Shown in pieces: positions 43,917 to 51,616 of a DNA stretch of 64,000 bases. This stretch comes from Deltaproteobacteria bacterium (lineage in GTDB: Bacteria; Desulfobacterota; Binatia; UTPRO1). The stretch spans positions 1 through 64,000 of the forward strand of contig JADYZW010000030.1 of the NCBI GenBank assembly GCA_020852955.1, written 5' to 3'. Numbering within the stretch: the first letter of the stretch is position 1; each line of letters starts with the position of its first letter. Both the position numbers and the translations under genes were made by a program. The notes beneath the pieces are model-generated. The model was not told where the DNA came from. It ran no database searches and saw nothing but the letters and a program-made list of their open reading frames with translations.

Positions 43917-45902
43917 TCAGATCGCCAACCCCACGCTCGCGCCGTGGCGCGTCGCCTCGGCCATGAAGCGCGGTAGCCACGCCGAGCCGGCGATGTAGAC
44001 CTTCGGCACGCTGCCGTCCGCTTTCAGCTGGTCGTAGAGCGCGTGGTCCGCGACCGAGCCGTAGACGAGCACGATCGTGTCGAACCCCGTCTTCTCGTAG
44101 TTGCGGACGCCGTACGCCGACACGAGATCGAAGGCGTCCGGGCGCACCGCCTGGAGCACGAGGTTGGTGTGCACGACGACCCCGCACTGCTCCATGCGGG
44201 CGTGGACCATGCCGATCGAGTAGCGCGCGATCTCGAAGCCGAGGTGCACCGACTTGTGGAAGACCTCGACGTGCTTGCCGCGATCGGTGAGGTACTCCGC
44301 GACGCAGGGGGTTTCGTAGTAGTCCTCCTGGGAGATCACGGCGACGCGCTCGCCGGTCGTGGCCTTGCCGGCGAGGACGTCCCACCCCTGCACGACGTGC
44401 GGGAGATCGATGCCGGGGACGTCGGTCGGGACGCGCGGCACCGAGCCGGTCGCGATCACGACGGCGTCGGGCCCGAGCGCCTTCACGGTGGTGAGGTCGG
44501 CGCTCGTCTGCAGCCGGACGTCGACGCCGAGCCGCTCCAGCTGGTTCTCCTCGAAGTAGACCTGGTCTTCGAAGTCGTCGCGGCCGGGCACCGGGACGGA
44601 GAGGAGCAGCTGTCCGCCGAGCCGCTTGCCGCGGTCGAGGAGCGTCACCCGGTGGCCGCGCATGGCGGCGACGCGCGCCGCCTCGCAGCCGGCGAGGCCG
44701 CCGCCGACGACGACGACGCGCTTTGGCGCCGCCGCCGGCGCGTACGTCTTCCCCCACCGCACCTCGTTCCCGATCACGGGATTGATGGAGCAGGTCGGCG
44801 TGTACGGGAACGTCTTCGGCTCGGACGCCTCGTCGATGCAGCGCGTGCAGCTGATGCAGCGGCGGATCTCGTCGAGCCGGCCCTCGCGGGCCTTGGCGGC
44901 GAAGTCGGGATCGGCGATGCCGGCGCGCACCATGCCGACGAGGTCGCAGTAGCCGCCCTTCAGGAGGTCCTCGGCGACGACGGGGTCGTTCACGCGGCCG
45001 CTGAACAACACCTTGATCTTCGGGTCGAGGTCGGCGCGCGCCGCCTTGCCGCACTCCTTGAACTGCGCGTGCGCGTAGTAGGACGACGGCACGTAGGACG
45101 GCGCGCCCCAGCAGTGGCCGACGTCGACGTCGGCGAAGTCGATGAGGCCGGTCTCGCCGATGTAGTAGAGCATCTCGCGCATCGCGAGGTTGTCGAAGCC
45201 GCCCTGGCGGAACTCCTTGCCGCTGATGCGGATGCCGAGCGCGAGCTCGCCGCCGATGCGTTCGCGCACGCGCTCGAGGGCGGCGACGACGAAGCGGATG
45301 CGCTCCTGCGGGCCGCCGCCCCACCGGTCGGTGCGGCGGTTCGTGACCGGCGAGAGGAAGCTGTAGCCGAGCGTCTCGTGCGCGCAGTGGATCTCGATGC
45401 CGTCCGTGCCGAGCGCTTTCGCCGCGGCGGCGGCGTTGGCGTAGCTCTGCAGGAAGAACTCGATCTCGTCCTCGCCGATCACGTGCGGCGTGTAGTCCTG
45501 CGCGCCGACGACCACCACGGGCGAGGGCGCCCATACCGCCGAGAGGTGCGTCAGCTGCGTGATCGCGACCGCCCCGGCGCGGTGCACCTCGTCGAAGAAC
45601 TTCGTCATGCCCTCGGCGAAGGCGGGATTCTGGTAGGCGGCCCAGTGCGACGCGAAGCCGACCGAGAGGCCGACCTCGTCCGGCGCCTCGGGCGGGAAGG
45701 GCGAGTCGAGGAGCCAGGTCTCGCTGCCGATCCAGCCGGTGCCGCCGCGCGCCTTGGCGGCGTGGTGGGCGATGAAGTGCTCGTCGATCAGGCCGGGGGC
45801 CTGCGAGGAGTTGATGGTATTGGTGGTTTCGCAGATGCGGTTCGGAACCCGCATCGGACCGACCTGGAGGGGCGAGAAGAGGTGCTCGAACTGGGTGCTC
45901 AT
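43917..45902 (-). CDS. Old-yellow-enzyme/2,4-dienoyl-CoA-reductase-type FMN/FAD/4Fe-4S oxidoreductase
   Basis: A 661-aa oxidoreductase with the FadH/BaiCD architecture. An N-terminal FMN TIM barrel (~1-340: FSPLQVGPMRVPNRI, HCAHETLGYSFLSPVTNRR, LFSGRVND) is followed by a 4Fe-4S motif CISCTRC plus a further Cys in PTCSINP (~345-365). A C-terminal FAD/NAD(P) module then carries VVVGGGLAGCEAARVAAMRGH and VVIATGSVP. It moves hydride through FAD and Fe-S to FMN and reduces enoyl or dienoyl-CoA or related C=C bonds. ATG 45902 lies 4 nt after the stop of the F420-type nitroreductase gene, so they form an operon. The substrate is not indicated. Confidence 0.9.
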   Translation of the reverse strand: MSTQFEHLFSPLQVGPMRVPNRICETTNTINSSQAPGLIDEHFIAHHAAKARGGTGWIGSETWLLDSPFPPEAPDEVGLSVGFASHWAAYQNPAFAEGMTKFFDEVHRAGAVAITQLTHLSAVWAPSPVVVVGAQDYTPHVIGEDEIEFFLQSYANAAAAAKALGTDGIEIHCAHETLGYSFLSPVTNRRTDRWGGGPQERIRFVVAALERVRERIGGELALGIRISGKEFRQGGFDNLAMREMLYYIGETGLIDFADVDVGHCWGAPSYVPSSYYAHAQFKECGKAARADLDPKIKVLFSGRVNDPVVAEDLLKGGYCDLVGMVRAGIADPDFAAKAREGRLDEIRRCISCTRCIDEASEPKTFPYTPTCSINPVIGNEVRWGKTYAPAAAPKRVVVVGGGLAGCEAARVAAMRGHRVTLLDRGKRLGGQLLLSVPVPGRDDFEDQVYFEENQLERLGVDVRLQTSADLTTVKALGPDAVVIATGSVPRVPTDVPGIDLPHVVQGWDVLAGKATTGERVAVISQEDYYETPCVAEYLTDRGKHVEVFHKSVHLGFEIARYSIGMVHARMEQCGVVVHTNLVLQAVRPDAFDLVSAYGVRNYEKTGFDTIVLVYGSVADHALYDQLKADGSVPKVYIAGSAWLPRFMAEATRHGASVGLAI

Positions 45903-45906
45903 CGGC

Positions 45907-46416
45907 TCATGCGTCTCCCGTCGGCGAGAGGATCACGATCGGAAACGGGCGATCGGTTCCGGATTGGAAGTGGCCCCAGAGCGGCAGGACCGCGTTCAGC
46001 TTCGGCCAGAGGTCGCGGCGCTCGGCGTCGTTCGCCGTCCGCGCGACGGCGGCCGTCTGGTGGCGGTCGCGCTGGACCCGGCACCTCGGGTCGGCCTGGA
46101 GGTTCAGGTACCAGGCCGGATGCTGGTCGTAGCCGGCGAGCGATGCGACGATCACCATGTCCTCGCCGTGCTGGAGGAAGACCAGGGCGACCGTGCGAGG
46201 CTCGCCCGATTTCCGGCCGACCGTGGTGAGGAGGAGGGTCGGCAGGCCGGACGGCCCCTTGCCGCTCGCGCGGCCGTCGGGGTTCGCGAGGTAGTCCGCG
46301 ACGTCGACCTTGCCGTCGCTCCGGATGCGCTCGAGCGACGACGTCTGATCCCGGACGTGGGCCCAGTCCGCGTCGGAGAGGAAGTCGGGCTTCTTCATCG
46401 AGTCTCGGTTCGCCAT
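45907..46416 (-). CDS. Deazaflavin (F420)-dependent nitroreductase-family protein
   Basis: A 169-aa protein of the DDN/DUF385 split-barrel family. Family blocks are TLLLTTVGRKSGEPRTVALVFLQ (cofactor-binding K-SG segment) and MVIVASLAGYDQHPAWYLNLQADPRCRV. Many members use F420H2 for reduction; whether this one does is inferred. It lies between a luciferase-like oxidoreductase (50 nt upstream) and an OYE-type reductase (4 nt downstream), all on the same strand. The three probably form one redox operon. ATG 46416 has AAAGG ~6 nt upstream. Confidence 0.86.
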   Translation of the reverse strand: MANRDSMKKPDFLSDADWAHVRDQTSSLERIRSDGKVDVADYLANPDGRASGKGPSGLPTLLLTTVGRKSGEPRTVALVFLQHGEDMVIVASLAGYDQHPAWYLNLQADPRCRVQRDRHQTAAVARTANDAERRDLWPKLNAVLPLWGHFQSGTDRPFPIVILSPTGDA

Positions 46417-46465
46417 GGTCGGCCTTTCGATTGGGGTGGGACGGGGCGCCCGGGCGCGGCGGTGC

Positions 46466-47365
46466 TCAGGAACATTTCGCGATGACGTCTGCGGCGTAGC
46501 GCTCGAGCGCTTCCTGTTTCACGGCCAGGGGCGGTTGCAAGGCCATCGACGACACGCCGAGCTCGCCGAGCACGCTCGGCAGGGTCCAGGGCGCGATCTG
46601 GAGATCGGTGACGCCGAGGTCTTCCAGCCGGCGGACGTCGTCGACGGTGACGGCGTCGGGGCAGTGCAGCATGACGTCGAAGGGCTCGCGCTCGCGCCCG
46701 AACTCGCGGCGCAGCGCGGCGAGCTCGGCCACCATGCCCTTCGTTTCGTCGATCGTGTGCACGATGCCGATCCAGCCGTCGCCGTAGCGGGCGGCGCGCT
46801 GCAGCGCCGGCCGCGACGAGCCGCCGACGTAGATCGGGATCTTCTTCTTCGGAACCGGCGCCATGATGAGGCGGTCGAAGTCGTAGTACGTTCCGTGGAA
46901 CTCCACCATCCCGCCGCCGAGGAGCAGCCGGATGACCTGGATGGCCTCGTTCTGACGGGCGCCGCGCGTCTTTTTGTCGACGCCGAGCCACTTGAACTCC
47001 TCGGGCATCCACGCGAGCCCGACACCGAGCGCGACCCGGTCGTGCGAGACCGCCGCCACCGAGCAGAGCGCCTTGGCCTCGAGGAGCGGCTGGCGGATCG
47101 CCAGCCGGAGCACGGAGGGCAGGAAGCGGATGCGTTCCGTCACGACCGCCATGGCGGTGATTGCGACCCACGGGTCGAGCACCGGCGTGTCGAGCGGCCA
47201 GAAGCGCTTGCCGTCGGGCGTGTACGGGTAGGGCTCGGACGTCACCTCGGGGAAGAAGGGCGCGTCGGCGACCTGGATGCTGTCCCATCCCGAGGCGTCG
47301 GCCGTGCGGGCGAGGTCCAGGAACTCCGCCGGGTCGACCATGAAGACGTGGAATCCGAAACGCAA
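46466..47365 (-). CDS. Luciferase-like (LLM class) oxidoreductase, probable F420-dependent
   Basis: A 299-aa TIM-barrel flavin/F420 oxidoreductase. The family landmarks are LRFGFHVFMVDPAEFL, GWDSIQVADAPFF, LPSVLRLAIRQPLLEAKAL, RVALGVGLAWMPEEFKWLGVD and IPIYVGGSSRPALQRAARYGDGW. Start: the codon before RFGF is TTG 47365, with a perfect GGAGGT five bases upstream, so TTG is preferred over an upstream ATG-like extension. Members reduce or oxidise organic substrates with F420 or FMN. It is first in an operon with a DDN-family protein and an OYE-like reductase. No F420 biosynthesis gene is in the window. Confidence 0.87.
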   Translation of the reverse strand: MRFGFHVFMVDPAEFLDLARTADASGWDSIQVADAPFFPEVTSEPYPYTPDGKRFWPLDTPVLDPWVAITAMAVVTERIRFLPSVLRLAIRQPLLEAKALCSVAAVSHDRVALGVGLAWMPEEFKWLGVDKKTRGARQNEAIQVIRLLLGGGMVEFHGTYYDFDRLIMAPVPKKKIPIYVGGSSRPALQRAARYGDGWIGIVHTIDETKGMVAELAALRREFGREREPFDVMLHCPDAVTVDDVRRLEDLGVTDLQIAPWTLPSVLGELGVSSMALQPPLAVKQEALERYAADVIAKCS

Positions 47366-47466
47366 GGGGCACCTCCGTTGCGGCCGCAATGTAGGCGAGA
47401 ACCGGGTCCCGCGCCAAGCGGCACGCCGGTCGGGTAGGGTCTCGGTTTGATTCGCATGCGGGGGAG

Positions 47467-47519
47467 CGATCGGTGGCGGCGAGCAGGCGGGTCGGGAACG
47501 GCTTCTACGGTCGCCGGGT
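47467..47519 (+). repeat. Repeat copy 1 (direct)
   Basis: Starts CGATCGGTGGCGGCGAGCAG and ends with GCTTCTACGGTCGCCGGGT (47501-47519). The last 19 bases recur exactly at 47585-47603, 84 nt downstream; the first part matches copy 2 with several changes. Confidence 0.75.
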
Positions 47520-47552
47520 CGCTGGTCGGCGAGCCGCCACGACGTTCGTGGT

Positions 47553-47603
47553 CGATCGATTCGCCGGCAGGTGGGTCAGAGAGTGCTTCTACGGTCGCCG
47601 GGT
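47553..47603 (+). repeat. Repeat copy 2 (direct; left arm of inverted repeat)
   Basis: CGATCG, three bases, then CGCCGGCAGGTGGGTCAGAG and AGTGCTTC, followed by TACGGTCGCCGGGT as in copy 1. Bases 47562-47589 pair with 47674-47701 (28-nt arm, two mismatches). Confidence 0.85.
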
Positions 47604-47673
47604 TCGTGCCCCCCAGCGCGTACTGCCCGCCGGTGCCTTGCTGTCTGGCGCACACGCGAGCTGACGGCTCCCC

Positions 47674-47711
47674 GAAGCACTCTCTGACCCACTCGCCGGC
47701 GACACCGATCG
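47674..47711 (-). repeat. Repeat copy 3 (inverted; right arm)
   Basis: Reads GAAGCACTCTCTGACCCACT then CGCCGGCG and, after four bases, CGATCG. It is the reverse complement of copy 2 over 28 nt with two mismatches, with the CGATCG box also conserved. The arms are 84 nt apart. Confidence 0.85.
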
Positions 47712-47851
47712 AGACTCCGTGCACTATCACAAACTGAGACACTAGCGCCGGTCGGGCGGCGGGCACGCGCTCGGGCGGCGGATCGCTCCGAGTAGTCGGT
47801 GCCCGCACCTCGTGATGCGTCGCCGACACCCGCCGTGGTACGGTCGCTCGC

Positions 47852-48424
47852 ATGACGAAGCCGCGACGCCTCGCGAGCTACGACGACCTCCGGAAGGTTC
47901 CCGACACCAAAGTCGCGGAAATCATCGACGGCGAGCTCGTCGTCTCGCCGCGCCCAGCGTTCCCGCACGCGCATGCGGGCTCGGTCCTGGGGTCCGATCT
48001 CGTCAACGCGTTCCACCGTCCGCCCGGGGATCCGAAGGGCCCGGGCGGATGGTGGCTGCTGAACGAGCCCGAGCTGCACTTCGGTGCGGACGTGATCGTG
48101 CCCGATCAAGCCGGCTGGCGGCGCGACAACGTTCCTCGATTGCCGAACGTCGCCGCCTACGACCGGGCACCCGACTGGGTGTGCGAGGTGATCTCGCCCC
48201 GCACCGGCGCCATCGACCGCGGCCGCAAGATGCGCATCTACGCGAGGGAGCGCGTGGGCCACATGTGGATCGTCGATCCGGTGCTGCGCACCATCGAGGT
48301 CTACCGCCTCGACGGCGATCACTGGGTCGTGGCGAATACGTTCGCCGGGACGGCGCCGGCACGCATCGAGCCGTTCGAGGCCGTCGAGCTCGAGGTCGGC
48401 CGCTGGTGGCTCGACGTCGACTGA
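47852..48424 (+). CDS. Uma2-family PD-(D/E)XK nuclease-like protein
   Basis: A 190-aa Uma2 (DUF820) protein, only distantly like the copy at 34278. Core: ASYDDLRKVPDTKVAEIIDGELVV (acidic residue in strand 1), LNEPELHFGADVIVPDQAGW (Asp), APDWVCEVISPRTGAIDRGRK (E-V then Lys) and HMWIVDPVLRTIEVYRLDG. The active-site set looks complete. ATG 47852 has no ribosome site. It lies directly downstream of the repeat patch. Function of the family is unknown; links to mobile DNA are suspected from abundance but not shown here. Confidence 0.86.
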   Translation: MTKPRRLASYDDLRKVPDTKVAEIIDGELVVSPRPAFPHAHAGSVLGSDLVNAFHRPPGDPKGPGGWWLLNEPELHFGADVIVPDQAGWRRDNVPRLPNVAAYDRAPDWVCEVISPRTGAIDRGRKMRIYARERVGHMWIVDPVLRTIEVYRLDGDHWVVANTFAGTAPARIEPFEAVELEVGRWWLDVD

Positions 48425-48535
48425 CGAACGCGCCCGCGGACGGTTCCCGCGCCGACGTGCGGCGCCGGCGCGCCGGTGCTAGAAGTCCTCGGCCCGTTCG
48501 CCGGACAAATCAGCCTGCCGAGGAGATTTCCCCCG

Positions 48536-49690
48536 ATGATGAAGCGCGACGTGTACACGGAGGAGCATGAGATCTTCCGCGAGCAGTTCCGCAAGTTCGC
48601 GGCGAAGGAGATCGAGCCGAAGATCGCCAAGTGGAACGAGCGGGGCATCACCGACCGCGAGACCTGGCAGCGGATGGGCGAGGCCGGGTTCCTCGCGCCG
48701 TGCGTCCCCGAGGAGTACGGCGGCGCCGGCGTCGACTTCCGCTACGACGCGATCATCATCGAGGAGCTCGCCTACCTGCGGGCCCACGGCATCATGACGA
48801 CGGTGCACGCCTCGATCTGCCTGCCGTACATCGTCACCTACGGCACGCCGGCGCAGAAGAAGAAGTTCCTGCCGCCTGCCGTGACCGGCGACCTGCTCTT
48901 CGGCATCGGCATGACCGAGCCCGGCGCCGGCTCCGACCTCGCCAACATCCAGACGAAGGCGGTCCGCCACGGCGACCACTACGTCGTGAACGGCGCCAAG
49001 ACCTTCATCTCGATCGGACAGCTCGGCGGCGCGTACGTGACGGCCGTGAAGACCGACCCGAGCGCCAAGCCCGCCCACAAGGGCGTGAGCCTGCTCGTCA
49101 TCGAGGCCGACACGCCGGGCTTCGTGCGCGGCCGCAAGCTCGAGAAGCTCGGCTTCCCGTCGCAGGACACGAGCGAGCTCTTCTTCGAGGACTGCAAGGT
49201 GCCGGTCGAGAACCTCCTCGGAAAGGAGGGGCAGGGCTTCAAGATGATGATGGAGAAGCTCCAGCAGGAGCGGCTCTCGATCTGCGTCTCCGCGATCGCG
49301 TCGTGCCGCCGCGCCCTCGACGACACCGTCGCCTACACCCTCCAGCGCAAGGCCTTCGGCCGCCAGATCGCCCACTTCCAGAACACCCAGTTCACGCTCG
49401 CCGAGCTTGCCACCCAGATCCAGATCGGCCAGGCCTTCGTCGATCAGCTGATCGTCGCCCACGTGCGCGGCGACGAGATCGTCTCCGAGGTGAGCATGGG
49501 CAAGTGGTGGACGACCGACCTCCAGAAGAAGGTGGTGGGCGCGTGCCTGCAGCTGCACGGGGGCTACGGCTTCATGCAGGAGTACCCGATCTCCCAGGAC
49601 TACGCGGACGCGGCGGTGCAGTCGATCTACGCCGGGTCGAACGAGATCATGAAGGTGATCATCGCGAAGCGGATGGGGCTCGGGGGGTAG
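48536..49690 (+). CDS. Acyl-CoA dehydrogenase (long-chain/isovaleryl type)
   Basis: A 384-aa FAD acyl-CoA dehydrogenase, oxidising an acyl-CoA to the 2-enoyl-CoA. The N-terminal domain begins VYTEEHEIFREQFRKFAAKEIEP. The FAD/substrate motifs are FGIGMTEPGAGSDLANI, VNGAKTFISIGQL and QRKAFGRQIAHFQNTQFTLAEL. The tail reads YAGSNEIMKVIIAKRM, so the MCAD-type Glu is absent (Ala), as in LCAD/IVD enzymes, whose base lies before the QRKAFG motif. There this protein reads RRALDDT, where Asp occupies the position I expect to be Glu. ATG 48536 (MMKRD) has AGGAG upstream. It is monocistronic. Confidence 0.92.
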   Translation: MMKRDVYTEEHEIFREQFRKFAAKEIEPKIAKWNERGITDRETWQRMGEAGFLAPCVPEEYGGAGVDFRYDAIIIEELAYLRAHGIMTTVHASICLPYIVTYGTPAQKKKFLPPAVTGDLLFGIGMTEPGAGSDLANIQTKAVRHGDHYVVNGAKTFISIGQLGGAYVTAVKTDPSAKPAHKGVSLLVIEADTPGFVRGRKLEKLGFPSQDTSELFFEDCKVPVENLLGKEGQGFKMMMEKLQQERLSICVSAIASCRRALDDTVAYTLQRKAFGRQIAHFQNTQFTLAELATQIQIGQAFVDQLIVAHVRGDEIVSEVSMGKWWTTDLQKKVVGACLQLHGGYGFMQEYPISQDYADAAVQSIYAGSNEIMKVIIAKRMGLGG

Positions 49691-49756
49691 CGCGCGCCCT
49701 GGCGGCGGCGATGACGGGGTCCGGTGCGGCGATCCGCTCGTGTCCCGGAAGCTTCC

Positions 49757-50440
49757 CTAGAAGGCGCGGAGGCGCTTCACGAGGTCGTCCCGCGCCTGGT
49801 CGTCTCGGAGCGCCTGGTCGGTCATCGGGTAGAGCATCCGCTCCTCCTTCATGTTGTGGGTCGCCAGGGTCTCCGTGAGGCGCTGCAGGGACTCTTCGGC
49901 CTTCGCGGCGTCTCCAGCCCGGAGCGCGCCCGTCGTCGCGTCCATGAGGCGTCGGATCTCGACGTGCTCGTCCCGCATCACGAAGGTCGGGCCGCCGCCG
50001 CTCATCCCGGTCAACTCTTCGAAGGTGGGAAAGAGCACCTGCTCTTCGACCTCGATGTGGCGACCGAGGCCGCACGTGAACTCGGCGAAGCGGGCGCCGG
50101 CTTCCGGAAGCGACCCCGCGCGCACGAGCGCCTGAACCTCCGGGACGATGGCGTCGAGGCGCTCGTGATCTTCTTGCAGGTACCCGGTCACGTTGCGCGC
50201 ACCTTCGGCGGCGCGCCGGCGGATCTCGATCCGGAAGCGCGTCGGCCCGGCTTCGAGCACGCTCCATTCGAACCTGCCCGGGCGCTCGACCTCGAATTGA
50301 TGGAGCAACGGCTTGGGGTAGTGGTCGTTGACGAGCACGAAGGCCTCGTCCGGCTTCAGGGCATCGAAGAAGCCGAAGATCTCCGGATGTCGTCTCGGCG
50401 GGGGCAGGGTCCTGATGTCGAGCTCACGCGTCACGGGCAT
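49757..50440 (-). CDS. DUF2249-hemerythrin fusion protein
   Basis: A 227-aa protein. The N-terminal ~75 residues match DUF2249 (ELDIRTLPPPRRHPEIFGFF..., VLVNDHYPKPLLHQFE). The C-terminal ~140 residues are a hemerythrin four-helix domain. Di-iron ligands are visible in order: His in QEDHERLD, H-x3-E in RHIEVEEQ, His in RDEHVEIR and H-x3-E in THNMKEERMLYP. Such proteins bind O2 or NO, or repair Fe-S damage. ATG 50440 has AAGGAGG ~6 nt upstream. A sigma-54-type promoter (50485-50500) lies immediately upstream and the adjacent gene is a sigma-54 activator, so it is probably that activator's target. Confidence 0.9.
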   Translation of the reverse strand: MPVTRELDIRTLPPPRRHPEIFGFFDALKPDEAFVLVNDHYPKPLLHQFEVERPGRFEWSVLEAGPTRFRIEIRRRAAEGARNVTGYLQEDHERLDAIVPEVQALVRAGSLPEAGARFAEFTCGLGRHIEVEEQVLFPTFEELTGMSGGGPTFVMRDEHVEIRRLMDATTGALRAGDAAKAEESLQRLTETLATHNMKEERMLYPMTDQALRDDQARDDLVKRLRAF

Positions 50441-50484
50441 GCGATTCCTCCTTGGCGGCGGCACACTGCGGCTGCGGGATCCTT

Positions 50485-50500
50485 AGCACTTCTCATGCCC
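50485..50500 (-). promoter_or_regulatory. Sigma-54 (-24/-12) promoter for the hemerythrin gene
   Basis: Read on the minus strand it is GGGCATGAGAAGTGCT, against consensus TGGCACG-N4-TTGCT. The invariant GG and GC dinucleotides have the required 10-nt spacing (GG 50499-50498, GC 50487-50486). Three of the twelve defined consensus positions differ. Transcription would start near 50474, leaving a ~34-nt leader that contains the ribosome site. Confidence 0.72.
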
Positions 50501-50517
50501 GAGCGGGGCCGCTTCAC

Positions 50518-51546
50518 TCACTCGTCCACCTCGATCCCGAAGTCGCGGATCTTTCGCCACAGGGTCGTCCGCCCGATTCCGAGCACGCGCGCCGCGTCGA
50601 TCTGACGGCCGCCGCAGGCTTCCAGCACGCGGATGACATGCTCGCGCTCCACCTCGGCCAGCGGGCGAAGAGGGGTCGGGGAGGACGCCGGGAGCTCCGG
50701 ACTCGTCACTTCTTCGGGGAGATGCGCGACGTCGACGTCGCCGTTTCCCGCCAGAACGGCCCCGTGCTTCACCGCGTTCGCGAGCTCGCGGACGTTACCG
50801 GGCCAACGGGAGCCCTCGAGCGCGGCCCGCGCCCGAGGGGTGAAGCGTCCCGTCGCGTGGCCCTCCTGTTCGAGGAACATCTGCGCCAGCGCGGGGATGT
50901 CCTCCTTCCGCTCGCGCAGGGGCGGGAGGACGAGCGTGAAGACGCGGAGCCGGTAGAAGAGGTCCTCGCGAAACCGGCGCTCCGCCACGCACGTCCGGAG
51001 GTCCTGGTTGGTCGCGCAGAGGATCCGGACGTCGACGGAGAACGGGCGTGTATCTCCGACCCGCCGGATCTCGCCGTCCTGGAGCGCGCGCAGGAGCTTG
51101 GCCTGGAGCGGGCGCGGCATCTCCGCGATCTCGTCGAGGAGGAGGGTGCCTCCCTCGGCCGCCTCGAAGAGCCCGCGCTTCGGCGCCCCCGCGCCGGTGA
51201 AGGCGCCCTTCGTGTGGCCGAAGAGCTCGGATTCGAGGAGCTCCCCCGGCAGCGCCGCGACGTTCACCGCCAGGAACGGCTTCGCGCGCCGCGGGCTGTT
51301 GGCGTGCAGCGCGCGCGCGAGGACCTCCTTGCCCGTGCCGCTCTCGCCCCGGATGATTACCGGCGCGTCGCTCGCCGCGATCGGCGCCGCCCGGAGCATC
51401 AACGCGCGCATGGGAGCGCTCTCCGCCACGACCCTGGCGCAGCGGCGGAGCCCCGGCGCCTCCGGCACGAGCCGGCAGATGCTGCAGAGCTTGGTCCCCT
51501 TCTCGAAGGGGACGAGACAGGACGCCGGTCTCGACTCGTGTTCCAC
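50518..51546 (-). CDS. Sigma-54-dependent activator with four-Cys N-terminal segment (Fis-type HTH)
   Basis: A 342-aa bacterial enhancer-binding protein. The AAA+ domain has Walker A GESGTGKE (~66), the sigma-54-contact loop GAFTGA (~113), Walker [11 protein letters not shown] and the arginine-finger region FREDLFYRL. The C-terminus is a Fis HTH ([18 protein letters not shown]). In place of a receiver, GAF or PAS domain it has only ~50 residues with C10, C21, C24 and C36 (C-x10-C-x2-C-x11-C), which look like a metal or Fe-S site. GTG 51546 is the only reasonable start. The gene lies between the hemerythrin gene, which has a sigma-54 promoter, and the divergent FmdE-like gene. An oxygen, NO or redox input through the cysteines is inference. 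Confidence 0.9.
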   Translation of the reverse strand: MEHESRPASCLVPFEKGTKLCSICRLVPEAPGLRRCARVVAESAPMRALMLRAAPIAASDAPVIIRGESGTGKEVLARALHANSPRRAKPFLAVNVAALPGELLESELFGHTKGAFTGAGAPKRGLFEAAEGGTLLLDEIAEMPRPLQAKLLRALQDGEIRRVGDTRPFSVDVRILCATNQDLRTCVAERRFREDLFYRLRVFTLVLPPLRERKEDIPALAQMFLEQEGHATGRFTPRARAALEGSRWPGNVRELANAVKHGAVLAGNGDVDVAHLPEEVTSPELPASSPTPLRPLAEVEREHVIRVLEACGGRQIDAARVLGIGRTTLWRKIRDFGIEVDE

Positions 51547-51548
51547 GA

Positions 51549-51567
51549 TGTTTCGATTTGAGACACA
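51549..51567. promoter_or_regulatory. Candidate operator dyad between the activator and FmdE-like genes
   Basis: Imperfect inverted repeat TGTTTC-N7-GACACA (5 of 6 positions symmetrical), three bases upstream of the activator GTG and 50 nt before the FmdE-like ATG. This is a plausible binding site for the Fis-type HTH and thus for autoregulation, but the arms are short. Confidence 0.3.
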
Positions 51568-51616
51568 AAGGGGAGGCTGCGACAAGCGCCGCGGGTGCCG
51601 CCGTCGGGGGCGCGCG

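Larger units (their letters stand above)
47366..47851. other. 486-nt intergenic patch with three ~38-nt repeats
   Basis: Divergent intergenic region between the luciferase-like gene (minus strand) and the second Uma2 gene (plus strand). I see no gene. Three related segments lie here, two direct and one inverted, as listed separately. Outside them I see only short hairpins and no convincing promoter. Confidence 0.6.

Noticed and set aside
47366-47851. CRISPR array or integron attC site at the repeats
   Set aside because: Only three copies in mixed orientation with uneven spacing; no cas genes, no integrase and no attC core boxes seen.
47242-47853. 203-codon minus-strand frame through the repeat patch
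   Set aside because: Its translation simply repeats the DNA repeat (NPATVEALSDPPAG and a variant) and runs into the luciferase-like gene in another frame.
51570-51616. Sigma-54 promoter for the FmdE-like gene
   Set aside because: The best GG-N-GC pair has a 9-nt spacing, not 10, and lacks the flanking consensus.
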